Made by a program: the position numbers and the translations under genes. A DNA stretch of 20,185 nt from Nitrospirae bacterium GWC2_56_14. GTDB taxonomy: Bacteria; Nitrospirota; UBA9217. Shown here in pieces: positions 1-7,412 of the stretch. The stretch is from the NCBI GenBank assembly GCA_001803705.1, contig MHDY01000160.1, positions 9,503 through 29,687 on the forward strand. Reading direction: 5' to 3'. Within the stretch, counting starts at the first letter, position 1. Each line of letters opens with the position of its first letter. Below the pieces are notes generated by a model. The model did no database searches. It saw nothing but the letters and a program-made list of their open reading frames with translations, and was not told where the DNA came from.

Positions 1-276
1 TAGCAACATGCGGAGAACACATCGGTTGCCATGGGCTTTATTATCCTGACAGAAGGAGAACCTGTCAAGCCATTATGTGATCTTCGCATGTCCAAAGCTT
101 TTTGGCGGCCAGGTCATCGGCACCTTTGAATGGTTCTGCAACTTTCCGCATATACCCTGAAAATACCCCATCTGCCTGACGAATTTTCTTGCTGTGATGT
201 TCAGACTCATATAAAATCTTGCAACACTAAAGTTGCAGGAGTGGCAATCTATCGTGGTTCGTTCAAGGAGGATATT
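1..276. other. upstream region without a supported gene
   Basis: I find no convincing coding region here. The plus frame 4-129 is open but lacks a good start and ribosome binding site, and the short open frames on the minus strand do not resemble anything I recognise. Near the end are a TATAAA at 210-215 and an inverted repeat at 220-237, which probably belong to the leader of the gene starting at 277. Confidence 0.5.
220..237. repeat. short inverted repeat in the leader of the beta-barrel gene
   Basis: TGCAAC at 220-225 is an exact reverse complement of GTTGCA at 232-237, with six bases between. It lies just downstream of a TATAAA (210-215) that could be a -10 element, with only a weak TTGCTG upstream. 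It could be an operator or a small 5' UTR hairpin. Function is inferred only from position. Confidence 0.3.
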
Positions 277-909
277 ATGAAGAAGGTTCTTGTGTTATGT
301 GTTTGTTTTGCTGCGGTGTTGCTCCTGGGAACGTCTGACGTGCGCGCCGCGGGATTCGGTATTTACGGCTCCATCGGCGGCGACGGGTCTGCGACATGGT
401 CGGATGACAGCAGCGGCATCAATTCTAGTTTTAAAGATAAGACCGCGCATCAGGGTGCGGGGTTTGTGTTAGACACTGCTGTGGCGCGGGACAGCTTTTT
501 CAACTATCAGCTGAATCTGGGATACGATGAGTTCACCAATAAAATTGACGGTTTCAGCAACGAGGTGGAGCTTGGTGGCTTGATGATCAGTAATGCCTTC
601 GGGTTCGGTATAGTGCGGACCGACGGATTTCGTTTATGGATGGGACCGGAGATCCGCCTTGCCTGGCCGAACGGGAGCCAGTCGGGTTGGGACTATGATT
701 TTTTTGGCGGCGGCGTGGGGCCCGTACTGGGCATGAATTTCAATTTACCCGGTACGGTCAGTTTTATGGTCAAAGCAGGGTATCTTTTCATGAATTATGA
801 AGGACAGGCAGAGTCGGCTACCTCATCCTCCTGGGATCTCGACATCAAGGAACGGCTGATCTATGTGAATATCGGCATTCTGTTCCGGTCGCCCGGAGAC
901 ATTTTTTGA
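277..909 (+). CDS. outer-membrane beta-barrel protein, function unknown
   Basis: A 210-residue exported protein. The frame is open from 130, but I take ATG 277 because it follows AAGGAGGA (265-272) closely and begins with a clear signal peptide: MKK, a hydrophobic core, then a likely cut after the Ala-rich DVRA near residue 24. The mature part has alternating hydrophobic strands, many Gly and aromatic residues and several turns rich in Asn, Asp and Ser. It ends in Phe, as outer-membrane barrels recognised by BamA usually do. Length suits an 8-stranded barrel of the OmpA/OmpX-like size class, but I cannot name a family. The next gene encodes an outer-membrane lipoprotein 58 bases downstream, so both may be envelope components of one transcript. 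Confidence 0.75.
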   Translation: MKKVLVLCVCFAAVLLLGTSDVRAAGFGIYGSIGGDGSATWSDDSSGINSSFKDKTAHQGAGFVLDTAVARDSFFNYQLNLGYDEFTNKIDGFSNEVELGGLMISNAFGFGIVRTDGFRLWMGPEIRLAWPNGSQSGWDYDFFGGGVGPVLGMNFNLPGTVSFMVKAGYLFMNYEGQAESATSSSWDLDIKERLIYVNIGILFRSPGDIF

Positions 910-967
910 CCCGCTTTCCGCCAGCCGTCGCCGTGATCGCCCAAATTCGGCATACAAGGATTGACCT

Positions 968-1411
968 ATGAGATTCCTATTGCTCCGCATGATCATGATC
1001 GGATATGTGCTGTTCCTTACCGGGTGCGCCGTGGCAACGGTCGGAATGACCCAACAGGAACTGCTTTCGGCGGAAGGAACGCCCGGCAATAAATGGGTTG
1101 GGGTCGATGGCGTCGAGTGCTGGCGGTACGGCTCGCGGCATGTTTTTCTGCAGAATGACCGCGTGGTAAAGATCGCCTTTCGCGAGCGTTACTTCAATAG
1201 CGCCAACCTCATGATCGGTTTACCCGAGGCAGCGGTGATATCACTGGAGGGGCCGCCTCTGAGCGTGTCGGCAAAAAAAGATGTCAAATATCTTGTGTAC
1301 AAAAACAGGACGCGCAAATTCAGATCAAAGGACTTTTACATACACATCGTCAACGGAGTCGTTGAATCCTATGGCGGTGAGGGGGATTTTGATTCGCCCA
1401 AACCCGACTAG
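968..1411 (+). CDS. lipoprotein with two BamE/SmpA-like repeats
   Basis: A 147-residue lipoprotein. The signal peptide ends in the lipobox LTGC with the lipidated Cys at residue 20. AAGGA at 956-960 precedes ATG 968. Residues 25-75 have the pattern of the BamE/SmpA-OmlA fold: GMTQQELLSAEGTP, then WRYG and a strand reading VFLQNDRVVKIAF. Residues 80-136 look like a second copy: IGLPEAAVISLEGPP, then YLVYKNR, then FYIHIVNGVVESYG. BamE itself has a single domain of this type and sits in the outer-membrane barrel assembly machine. Here the tandem arrangement and the missing BamE core motifs argue against calling it BamE. Probably anchored in the outer membrane or the periplasmic face; exact role unknown. 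Confidence 0.65.
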   Translation: MRFLLLRMIMIGYVLFLTGCAVATVGMTQQELLSAEGTPGNKWVGVDGVECWRYGSRHVFLQNDRVVKIAFRERYFNSANLMIGLPEAAVISLEGPPLSVSAKKDVKYLVYKNRTRKFRSKDFYIHIVNGVVESYGGEGDFDSPKPD

Positions 1412-1566
1412 GCCTTCTAGAGCAGTTCAGCCACAAACACATAAAAAACCAGGCAGTACCCTGGTATAGCTTCACCAAACAGGTTATTATCTGCTTAGCG
1501 TTAGGGTGCTCTTTCTTCTCTGTGAATTTTGTGCCTTATGTGGCCAACTTGTCGTTTTTAGGGTGA
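1412..1566. repeat. intergenic region carrying one copy of a diverged dispersed repeat
   Basis: The part from about 1513 to 1566 resembles, in inverted orientation, bases 2933-2994. Shared words include GGCCAACT and TTTTTAGGG. Both copies give Cys/Leu/Phe-rich translations typical of degenerate intergenic repeats I know from metagenome-derived genomes. The right edge touches the start of pgpA. The left part (1412-1510) shows nothing clear. Confidence 0.4.
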
Positions 1567-2031
1567 ATGAATATTTTTCTCCGAACGATCATCCTCTTTA
1601 TTTCCCAGGGAGCCTATTCTGGCCTGTCGCCTTTTGCACCGGGTACAGCCGGGACAGTTGTTGGAGTTATCCTCTATTGGTGCATGAAGGACTTTTCGCC
1701 GGGTTGGTACGCGCTGCTCATGCTTGCCGTGTTCCTTCTCGGGACCTGGGCCGCTGACCGCGCAGAAGCCCTGCTTGGGCGCAAGGACAGCCCCTCTATC
1801 GTGATCGATGAGATCGCAGGATATCTGGTGGCCATGTTTCTGGTCCCTGCGGGGTTGTGGTATGCGGCAGCCGGTTTTTTTCTGTTCCGGTTCTTCGATA
1901 TCATGAAGCCCTTTCCCCTGAGACGGCTCGAAAAGATCCCCGGCGGACTGGGTGTGATGCTCGACGACATCGGCGCAGGGATCTATACGAATCTCGTGCT
2001 TCAGGCCGCGGTCTTATTGCTCTCCCGATGA
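1567..2031 (+). CDS. pgpA: phosphatidylglycerophosphatase A
   Basis: A 154-residue integral membrane enzyme that removes the terminal phosphate of phosphatidylglycerophosphate to give phosphatidylglycerol. Family signatures are clear: GLSPFAPGTAGT near residues 19-30, PSIVIDEIAGY near 75-86, FRFFDIMKPFP near 105-115 and GLGVMLDDIGAGIY near 127-140, separated by hydrophobic helices. Length matches the PgpA family. ATG 1567 is preceded by an AGGGTGA that is unusually close, and this sequence is itself part of a dispersed repeat, so expression may be modest or the leader has been remodelled. The stop codon overlaps the next start in an ATGA (2028-2031), indicating translational coupling to the ATPase gene. 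PgpA next to cinA, thpR and recA is a recurrent order in related bacteria. Confidence 0.93.
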   Translation: MNIFLRTIILFISQGAYSGLSPFAPGTAGTVVGVILYWCMKDFSPGWYALLMLAVFLLGTWAADRAEALLGRKDSPSIVIDEIAGYLVAMFLVPAGLWYAAAGFFLFRFFDIMKPFPLRRLEKIPGGLGVMLDDIGAGIYTNLVLQAAVLLLSR

Positions 2032-2870
2032 ACCAGCTAACCGAAGATACCTTCGAACAAACCCTCAGGTCCTTTATTCATTCGGAACAGATCGACCTCA
2101 GCAAGGTTTCCTTTATCGATCCCTATGGCATGCTGGCGCTCCTCGAAATCGGCGAGCTCTGCCTGCTTGAGGATGTGAAGAAGAGCGTTATTCTCCCGCA
2201 ATCTTCCGAGGTGATCGCCTACCTCGACCGGATGGACTTCTTTACGTTTGCGAAACGTTATTTCACCCTCGACTATTCTTCACCCGACCTTCCCGAAAAA
2301 TATGACCGAAACCCCGATTCCGATGTCCTGCTCGAAATCACCGCGATTGAGAAGTCTAACGACATCCACACCATCGTCGGAAAGGTAAGAGACCGCGCTC
2401 AGGCCATACTCGCAACCCATCTTCGATACGACGACCGGACCATCAACGGTTTTATCGTGGCTTTGTCTGAGGTCTGCCAGAACATCATCGAGCACAGCGA
2501 AACCACGGGCTATGTTGGGATACAGAAGTACCGCTATCAGAGCATGAATAAGAATGTCGTGAAGATCGCGGTCATGGATGTGGGCGTAGGATTTCGCAAA
2601 TCCCTTTCGCACCGGTTCAAACTGAAGGGAGACCTCGACGCCATCGATCATGCGCTTTTGCACGGCGCTTCGCGCTATGAAGACGAGGGCAGGGGCCATG
2701 GACTCGCAGCCGTCAGGCGTTTTGTGGAGCAATGGCAGGGCAAACTTTCCATCCGCTCGGGTACGGCCCGGCTCTCCATCCTCCCGCCCTGGGCCAGGGG
2801 CATGGAACAGGAACGAAATCTCATCACTTTCCCCGGTAGCCAGATCAATATCATGCTGCCGGAGGTGTAA
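2028..2870 (+). CDS. STAS domain fused to anti-sigma-type HATPase (partner-switching regulator)
   Basis: A 280-residue cytoplasmic protein. Residues about 1-85 form a STAS-like fold; the strand-loop FIDPYGMLALLEIGE (30-43) aligns with the FIDSSG loop of anti-anti-sigma factors, but the phosphoacceptor Ser is replaced by Pro/Tyr. Residues about 110-280 form a GHKL/HATPase domain of the RsbW/SpoIIAB type: N-box EVCQNIIEH (148-156), G1 box DVGVGF (184-189) and G2 box GRGHGL (221-226). Such ATPases bind or phosphorylate STAS partners. I chose ATG 2028 rather than an earlier start because it overlaps the pgpA stop as ATGA; the longer frame would run far back into pgpA. A second STAS-like protein is encoded at 3655, a natural candidate partner. 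No sigma factor or phosphatase lies in the window, so the output of the switch is not visible. Confidence 0.8.
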   Translation: MNQLTEDTFEQTLRSFIHSEQIDLSKVSFIDPYGMLALLEIGELCLLEDVKKSVILPQSSEVIAYLDRMDFFTFAKRYFTLDYSSPDLPEKYDRNPDSDVLLEITAIEKSNDIHTIVGKVRDRAQAILATHLRYDDRTINGFIVALSEVCQNIIEHSETTGYVGIQKYRYQSMNKNVVKIAVMDVGVGFRKSLSHRFKLKGDLDAIDHALLHGASRYEDEGRGHGLAAVRRFVEQWQGKLSIRSGTARLSILPPWARGMEQERNLITFPGSQINIMLPEV

Positions 2871-2879
2871 TCCTCTTGT

Positions 2880-2912
2880 CACCTCTCCCTTGATGGGAGA
2901 GGCAGGGGGTGA
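2880..2912. repeat. dispersed hairpin repeat
   Basis: CCTCTCCC (2882-2889) and GGGAGAGG (2895-2902) are perfect complements around TTGAT, flanked by CAC at the left and GGGGGTGA at the right. It is the same general type of element as the longer one at 9297-9381. It sits ten bases after the ATPase stop codon. There is no T-run, so it is not a classical terminator. Confidence 0.6.
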
Positions 2913-2932
2913 AGCTCCGGCTTTTCTAATCG

Positions 2933-2994
2933 TTCGTTTATCCCTAAAAAGAGCAGTTGGCCGCAATAGAACGCTGAGATCACAAAGAAAAGCA
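2933..2994 (-). repeat. inverted diverged copy of the repeat upstream of pgpA
   Basis: Read on the minus strand this segment matches bases about 1513-1572 on the plus strand with shared words GGCCAACT and TTTTTAGGG and similar flanks. The two copies bracket the pgpA-ATPase pair in opposite orientation. Confidence 0.4.
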
Positions 2995-3028
2995 AGAGGT
3001 TGTTTCGTAAAAGCTCACCACCTAGAGG

Positions 3029-3190
3029 GTGAAGTGCGTCGAGGCGAGTAAGGACCCTCTTTTTCTTTCCGATATCGAAGATATTGAAAGAGCAGAGAAG
3101 ATTTATAAAGAAATCGCGGCGGATGACAAGCGCCTGGCGCAAGATTTTTTAAGCATATGCGCGGAGCCGCGGCATGCTGCAGGAGGGTAA
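3029..3190 (+). CDS. possible small protein or gene remnant, 53 residues
   Basis: A GTG-started frame ending in TAA at 3188-3190, too short for routine gene calls. The product is acidic and predicted helical, reading for example DPLFLSDIEDIERAEKIYKE and then RLAQDFLSICAE, which looks like genuine protein rather than random translation. An in-frame stop TAG lies at 3023-3025, so it cannot extend upstream. AGAGG next to the GTG is a poor ribosome binding site because it is too close. It could be a real small protein, or the tail of a degraded gene whose front was replaced by the repeat sequence just upstream. No function can be assigned. Confidence 0.3.
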   Translation: MKCVEASKDPLFLSDIEDIERAEKIYKEIAADDKRLAQDFLSICAEPRHAAGG

Positions 3191-3300
3191 ACTTTTCCTC
3201 GAACACCACAGTCGCTCCGCGTCCGAACGGTTCGCTTCGAGCCTGCCCCGGTACGATTAAAGCCGGGCAATCCAGTGTCATAACTTCTCATAATTTCCTC

Positions 3301-3329
3301 TTGACAAACTTGGCTAAATGTGGTTCAAT
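3301..3329 (+). promoter_or_regulatory. sigma-70-type promoter for the 60-residue protein gene
   Basis: A perfect -35 TTGACA at 3301-3306 is followed after 17 bases by TTCAAT at 3324-3329, a four-of-six match to the -10 consensus. Transcription would begin near 3337 and give a leader of about 80 bases before ATG 3418. Confidence 0.5.
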
Positions 3330-3342
3330 TGAATCAATTGAA
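3324..3342. promoter_or_regulatory. perfect 9-base inverted repeat, probable operator
   Basis: TTCAATTGA and TCAATTGAA are exact reverse complements around a single central A. The element covers the -10 and the expected transcription start of the promoter at 3301-3329, where a bound repressor dimer would block polymerase. The regulator is unknown; the winged-helix protein encoded at 3655 is one local candidate. Confidence 0.5.
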
Positions 3343-3417
3343 CTTCATAGTTTCATAGATTGTGCTGAACGTTCTTCGCAAAGCCCAACGTTTTATTTAT
3401 CAAGGAGGGTGTATATC

Positions 3418-3600
3418 ATGGCCATCACCGCGAAAATCGAAGGCACCAAACTGATCATCACCGCTGACCTGGAAACGCCGACCCCGAGCGCATCGGGTAA
3501 AACCCTGGTCGTCGCCAGCACCAGGGGGAACAAGGAAACCGATGTCGTCATAGCCGGGAAGCCGGTGATCATCGGGCTCAATGCTTATATCAAGAAGTAG
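3418..3600 (+). CDS. conserved 60-residue small protein of unknown function
   Basis: The frame is open from 3157, but ATG 3418 has a strong AAGGAGG (3402-3408) nine bases upstream and follows a promoter, so the real product is 60 residues starting MAITAKIEG. The sequence alternates beta strands (KLIITADL, TLVVAST, VVIAGKPVIIGLNAYI) with the distinctive central part PTPSASGKTLVVASTRGN. I recall very similar short proteins in phages and scattered bacterial genomes, always without known function; this is memory rather than a search. There are no Cys residues, signal peptide or membrane segment, so it is probably a cytoplasmic small beta protein. It lies between the STAS-ATPase and STAS-winged-helix genes and has its own promoter and operator, which suggests regulated and probably abundant expression. 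Confidence 0.75.
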   Translation: MAITAKIEGTKLIITADLETPTPSASGKTLVVASTRGNKETDVVIAGKPVIIGLNAYIKK

Positions 3601-3654
3601 GCGCCAAACCAATTGAAATGATGAATAGATTGAGTGGCGAGGAACGGGATTTGA

Positions 3655-4215
3655 ATGATCAGGTACGACCTCTATAAATTGCTAAAAGAAGAACTTGGCA
3701 ACGGTTCAAAGGACCTCGTGACGCGGCCCTCGGGCCAGGCGGTCCGGGTGCGGATCGAACGGGACATCGAAAAAGAGTCTGATGGAGCCGTGGTGGCCCT
3801 TGATCTCTCGGAGATAGGAGTGATCGACTATTCCTGTGCCGATGAGATCGTGACGAAGCTTGTCTCGCGGCTGCTCTCAGGCGAGTACGGGGACAAGTAT
3901 CTTCTCCTCACCGGACTGAATGAAAACCAGAAGGAAAACATCGAAGTCGCGCTCGAACGCAAGGACCTGGCGATCATGGCGGAAATGCGGGACAACAGCA
4001 GGGTTGTTTTGGGAAACCTCAACAATTATCTCAAGGACACGCTGGACTTTATCGTGAAAAAAAAGAAGGCCACCTCCAAGGACCTGTCGGACGCCAGGAA
4101 GCTTGAAGCGAACACGAGCGGCACCCGGCTGCTGAACCTTCATAAGAAAAGGCTCGTGAAAAGGGTTGAAGAAGTAAGGGCAGAGAGCAAAATTTGGGTT
4201 TATGAGCTTTTGTAA
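3655..4215 (+). CDS. STAS-like (DUF4325-type) protein with C-terminal winged helix
   Basis: A 186-residue cytoplasmic protein. The start is fixed: an in-frame TGA (3652-3654) directly precedes ATG 3655, and GAGGAA lies at 3639-3644. Residues about 30-112 look like a STAS-like domain; GAVVALDLSEIGVIDYSCAD (44-63) matches the STAS strand-loop-helix, with Ser60 where anti-anti-sigma factors carry their phosphoacceptor. Residues about 138-186 read as a winged helix-turn-helix: TSKDLSDARKL, then TSGTRLLNLHKKRLVKR, then a wing ending IWVYELL. A STAS-like switch fused to a DNA-binding domain would make a direct transcription regulator. The ATPase encoded at 2028 is a likely partner, although the 60-residue gene lies between them. 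Domain calls are by eye; the winged helix is the less certain one. Confidence 0.7.
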   Translation: MIRYDLYKLLKEELGNGSKDLVTRPSGQAVRVRIERDIEKESDGAVVALDLSEIGVIDYSCADEIVTKLVSRLLSGEYGDKYLLLTGLNENQKENIEVALERKDLAIMAEMRDNSRVVLGNLNNYLKDTLDFIVKKKKATSKDLSDARKLEANTSGTRLLNLHKKRLVKRVEEVRAESKIWVYELL

Positions 4216-4228
4216 AAATCAATTTTCA

Positions 4229-4258
4229 TTGACTGGTAATGCATTGCAATGATACAAT
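4229..4258 (+). promoter_or_regulatory. sigma-70-type promoter for cinA
   Basis: TTGACT (4229-4234) and TACAAT (4253-4258), spaced by 18 bases, are each five of six to consensus. They lie just after the stop of the STAS-like gene and about 70 bases before cinA, so cinA and the genes after it can be transcribed separately from the regulatory module. Confidence 0.55.
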
Positions 4259-4327
4259 TACACCTTGCCCGACAAAAGCGCTTGTAAAGGCGGCTCCTAT
4301 GAATTTTGAAGCAGGATTGGCGATGAT

Positions 4328-5563
4328 ATGCGCGCTGAGATCATAGCAACAGGCACGGAACTGCTCTCGGGCGGAGTGCCCGATACGAACTCTCTGTTCC
4401 TTGCCGAGGAACTGATGCTGTGCGGCATCGAAACCGCGTTCAAGACCGTTGTCGGTGACGACGAGAAGGACATGGAGGAGTCGATCCGCCGTGCCTTAGC
4501 GCGGGTCGATGCGGTCATCATCACCGGCGGAATCGGGCCCACGGAGGACGATATCACGCGCAAGGTGATCGCGAAGATCGTCAAGCGGCGCCTGGTGCTG
4601 AACGAAGAGGCGCTCAAGGCCATCCATACCCGGCTGGCGGGCAGGGGCAGGGAACACGCTACGTCCAACGACCGTCAGGCGCTGCTCCCGGCAGGCGTGC
4701 GCATGCTTGCCAATCCCGTGGGCATCGCCCCCGGGTTCTATCTCGATGAAGAAGACCGGTTCCTGGCGGTGCTGCCCGGCGTTCCGAGCGAAATGGAGGC
4801 CATGTTCAGCGAAGGACTGCGGCCGGTGCTCGATGAGCGTTTCGGCAACCGGTCGTTCATCAGGCGCAGGATCCTGCGCACCGCCGGCCTGTCCGAGTCC
4901 GCCGTGAACCAGGCGCTCCAGGACATTTTAAAGCAGGAGCCGCGGATCGCGGGTTTGACCGCGAAAGAGACCGGCGTGGACATCCGCGTCGTGGTGCGGG
5001 AGGGCAGCGCTGAGCGGTCCCAGGCAATCATCCAGAAGATCGAAAAGACGGTGCGGGAACGGCTTGGCGACGCGGTGTACGGCGTAGACGGCCAGGAGAT
5101 GGCGGAAGTGGTCGGGGCGCTGCTCAAGCAGCGGCGGCTTAGGCTCGCTGTTGCCGAATCATGCACCGGAGGAATGATCGGCTCGCGCATCACGGAGATC
5201 GCCGGCAGCTCGGACTACTTTGACCGTGCGGCCGTGGTGTACAGCAATGATTCCAAGACGGCCATGCTCGGCGTGCCGAAAGAGCTCATCGAAAAACACG
5301 GCGCGGTCAGCAGCGAAGTTGCTGCCGCCATGGCGCAGGGAATCCTGCAGGCCAGCCGGACCGATATCGGGATCGCCGCGACCGGCATTGCCGGGCCGGG
5401 CAACGAAAGCGAGGACAAGCCCGTGGGGCTGGTGTATATCGGTCTGGCGTCCGCCGAGGGCGTCAAAACAAATGAATTCCGCTTTCTCGGGACCCGCGCG
5501 CAGATCCGGCTGAAAACGTCCCAGATGGCGCTCGACATGGTGCGGAGACACCTCATAGGCTAA
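4328..5563 (+). CDS. cinA: CinA family protein: nicotinamide-nucleotide amidohydrolase with MocF-like N-terminal domain
   Basis: A 411-residue two-domain protein of the usual CinA length. Residues 1 to about 170 are the COG1058 domain (related to MoaB/MogA, ADP-ribose pyrophosphatase in characterised members): AEIIATGTELLSG at the start, VIITGGIGPTEDDIT near 63-78 and VLPGVPSEMEAMF near 147-160. Residues about 255-411 are the NMN deamidase (PncC) domain: VAESCTGGMIGSRI near 275-288, VVYSNDSKTAMLGVP near 304-318 and GIAATGIAGPGNESEDKPVG near 349-367. It recycles NMN in NAD salvage. ATG 4328 has AGGA at 4313-4316. cinA upstream of recA is common, historically linked to competence in Gram-positives, but the role here is most likely pyridine nucleotide repair. 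Confidence 0.95.
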   Translation: MRAEIIATGTELLSGGVPDTNSLFLAEELMLCGIETAFKTVVGDDEKDMEESIRRALARVDAVIITGGIGPTEDDITRKVIAKIVKRRLVLNEEALKAIHTRLAGRGREHATSNDRQALLPAGVRMLANPVGIAPGFYLDEEDRFLAVLPGVPSEMEAMFSEGLRPVLDERFGNRSFIRRRILRTAGLSESAVNQALQDILKQEPRIAGLTAKETGVDIRVVVREGSAERSQAIIQKIEKTVRERLGDAVYGVDGQEMAEVVGALLKQRRLRLAVAESCTGGMIGSRITEIAGSSDYFDRAAVVYSNDSKTAMLGVPKELIEKHGAVSSEVAAAMAQGILQASRTDIGIAATGIAGPGNESEDKPVGLVYIGLASAEGVKTNEFRFLGTRAQIRLKTSQMALDMVRRHLIG

Positions 5564-5648
5564 TGCGGATTGCGGATTTCGGATTGAAAATCAGGAACAC
5601 AACGGCGGCACATGCGGAATGGCGAATTCCGCATTACCGCATTCTTAA
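5564..5648. repeat. dispersed repeat with hairpin between cinA and thpR
   Basis: It begins right after the cinA stop with GCGGATT-type iterations. ATTGCGGATTTCGGATTG (5569-5586) recurs exactly at 8655-8672. Then ATGCGGAAT (5612-5620) and ATTCCGCAT (5626-5634) form a 9-base stem with a five-base loop. Elements of this kind read as NPKSEIRNP on the other strand in many genomes I have seen. No T-run follows the hairpin. Confidence 0.65.
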
Positions 5649-5651
5649 AAC

Positions 5652-6209
5652 ATGCGTACGTTCATCGCCATAGAGATTCCTGAAGAGACGAAGAGGGCAA
5701 TAGCTGAGGTTCAGGCCCGGCTAAAAGTATCCGGCGCGGAGGCGACCTGGACCCGGCCGGAGGGCATCCATCTGACCTTGAAGTTTCTGGACGAGGTCCC
5801 GGAAGAACGCATTAGCGAGATTATGGCAGCATTGCAGCAGGCCGCTTACGGACGAGGCAGGTTCCATTTAACGGTTGCCGGAACCGGGGTCTTTCCGCAT
5901 GAAAGAAATCCCCGGGTTGTCTGGATCGGGATTTCGGGAGAGCTCGACAAGCTCAGGAGACTTCAGGTCCGCGTGGAAGAGCAGATGGTCCGTCTCGGGT
6001 TTCCGCAAGAGGACCGGAGATTCACGCCGCACCTGACGCTCGGTAGGATCAAGCATCTCCTGTTGCGCGGATCGTGGATGCGGGCACTGGAAGGGGTCAA
6101 GGACATCACGCTTCCCGGGTTCGAGGTGGCGGCGATCAGCCTGATGAAAAGCGAGCTTCAGCCGACAGGCGCAGTCTACACGGAACTAGGAAAAGCGGAA
6201 TTGACATAG
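5652..6209 (+). CDS. thpR: RNA 2',3'-cyclic phosphodiesterase (LigT/2H family)
   Basis: A 185-residue cytoplasmic enzyme of the 2H phosphoesterase superfamily. The two HxTx catalytic motifs are present: HLTL at residues 40-43 (in IHLTLKFLDEV) and HLTL at 127-130 (in FTPHLTLGRIK). The N-terminus RTFIAIEIPEE is typical. Members hydrolyse 2',3'-cyclic phosphate ends of RNA and can ligate tRNA halves in vitro. No clear ribosome binding site precedes ATG 5652, because the upstream sequence is repeat material; translation may depend on reinitiation or be weak. The gene sits between cinA and recA, its usual neighbourhood. A perfect TTGACA overlaps the stop codon and may serve recA. Confidence 0.93.
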   Translation: MRTFIAIEIPEETKRAIAEVQARLKVSGAEATWTRPEGIHLTLKFLDEVPEERISEIMAALQQAAYGRGRFHLTVAGTGVFPHERNPRVVWIGISGELDKLRRLQVRVEEQMVRLGFPQEDRRFTPHLTLGRIKHLLLRGSWMRALEGVKDITLPGFEVAAISLMKSELQPTGAVYTELGKAELT

Positions 6210-6256
6210 GGTGCAGAGAACAACAGGATTGATCCTGATGCAAATATAATCAGGAA
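6201..6256 (+). promoter_or_regulatory. recA upstream region: possible promoter and SOS-type operator
   Basis: TTGACA lies at 6201-6206 and a TATAAT at 6245-6250, but they are too far apart to pair; each lacks an ideal partner (17 bases after TTGACA is a poor CAGGAT). Between them CAGGAT-TG-ATCCTG (6224-6237) is a perfect palindrome, and TCCTGAT (6233-6239) pairs again with ATCAGGA (6249-6255). Three related half-sites next to recA suggest binding of a regulator such as LexA. The sequence does not match the E. coli or Bacillus LexA boxes, so this is inference from position. Confidence 0.4.
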
Positions 6257-6302
6257 CGTAATCATTTTTTATATTCGAAGGATCGACGAAAAGGAGATTC
6301 AC

Positions 6303-7412
<1,110 letters not shown>

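Larger units (their letters stand above)
2871..3417. other. 547-base intergenic region with repeats, a small ORF and a promoter
   Basis: This stretch holds a hairpin-forming dispersed repeat (2880-2912), an inverted diverged copy of the repeat found upstream of pgpA (2933-2994), a possible 53-codon ORF (3029-3190) and the promoter/operator region of the small gene at 3418. The longer open frames crossing it lack ribosome binding sites and translate repeat sequence, so I do not call them. Confidence 0.55.

Noticed and set aside
4..129. Open plus-strand frame at the left edge as a truncated gene
   Set aside because: It begins right after a stop codon at base 1, has no ribosome binding site, and its translation resembles no family I recognise.
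130..276. N-terminal extension of the beta-barrel gene back to ATG 130
   Set aside because: It would place 49 non-signal residues before an excellent signal peptide and ribosome binding site at 277.
1857..2027. Extended start of the ATPase gene inside pgpA
   Set aside because: The extension is an out-of-frame translation of pgpA; the ATGA overlap at 2028 is the natural start.
2880..2912. Rho-independent terminator after the ATPase gene
   Set aside because: There is a good stem but no T-run on either strand; the element matches a dispersed repeat type instead.
2650..3051. 133-codon plus-strand frame
   Set aside because: It is a shadow of the ATPase gene that then runs through dispersed repeat sequence.
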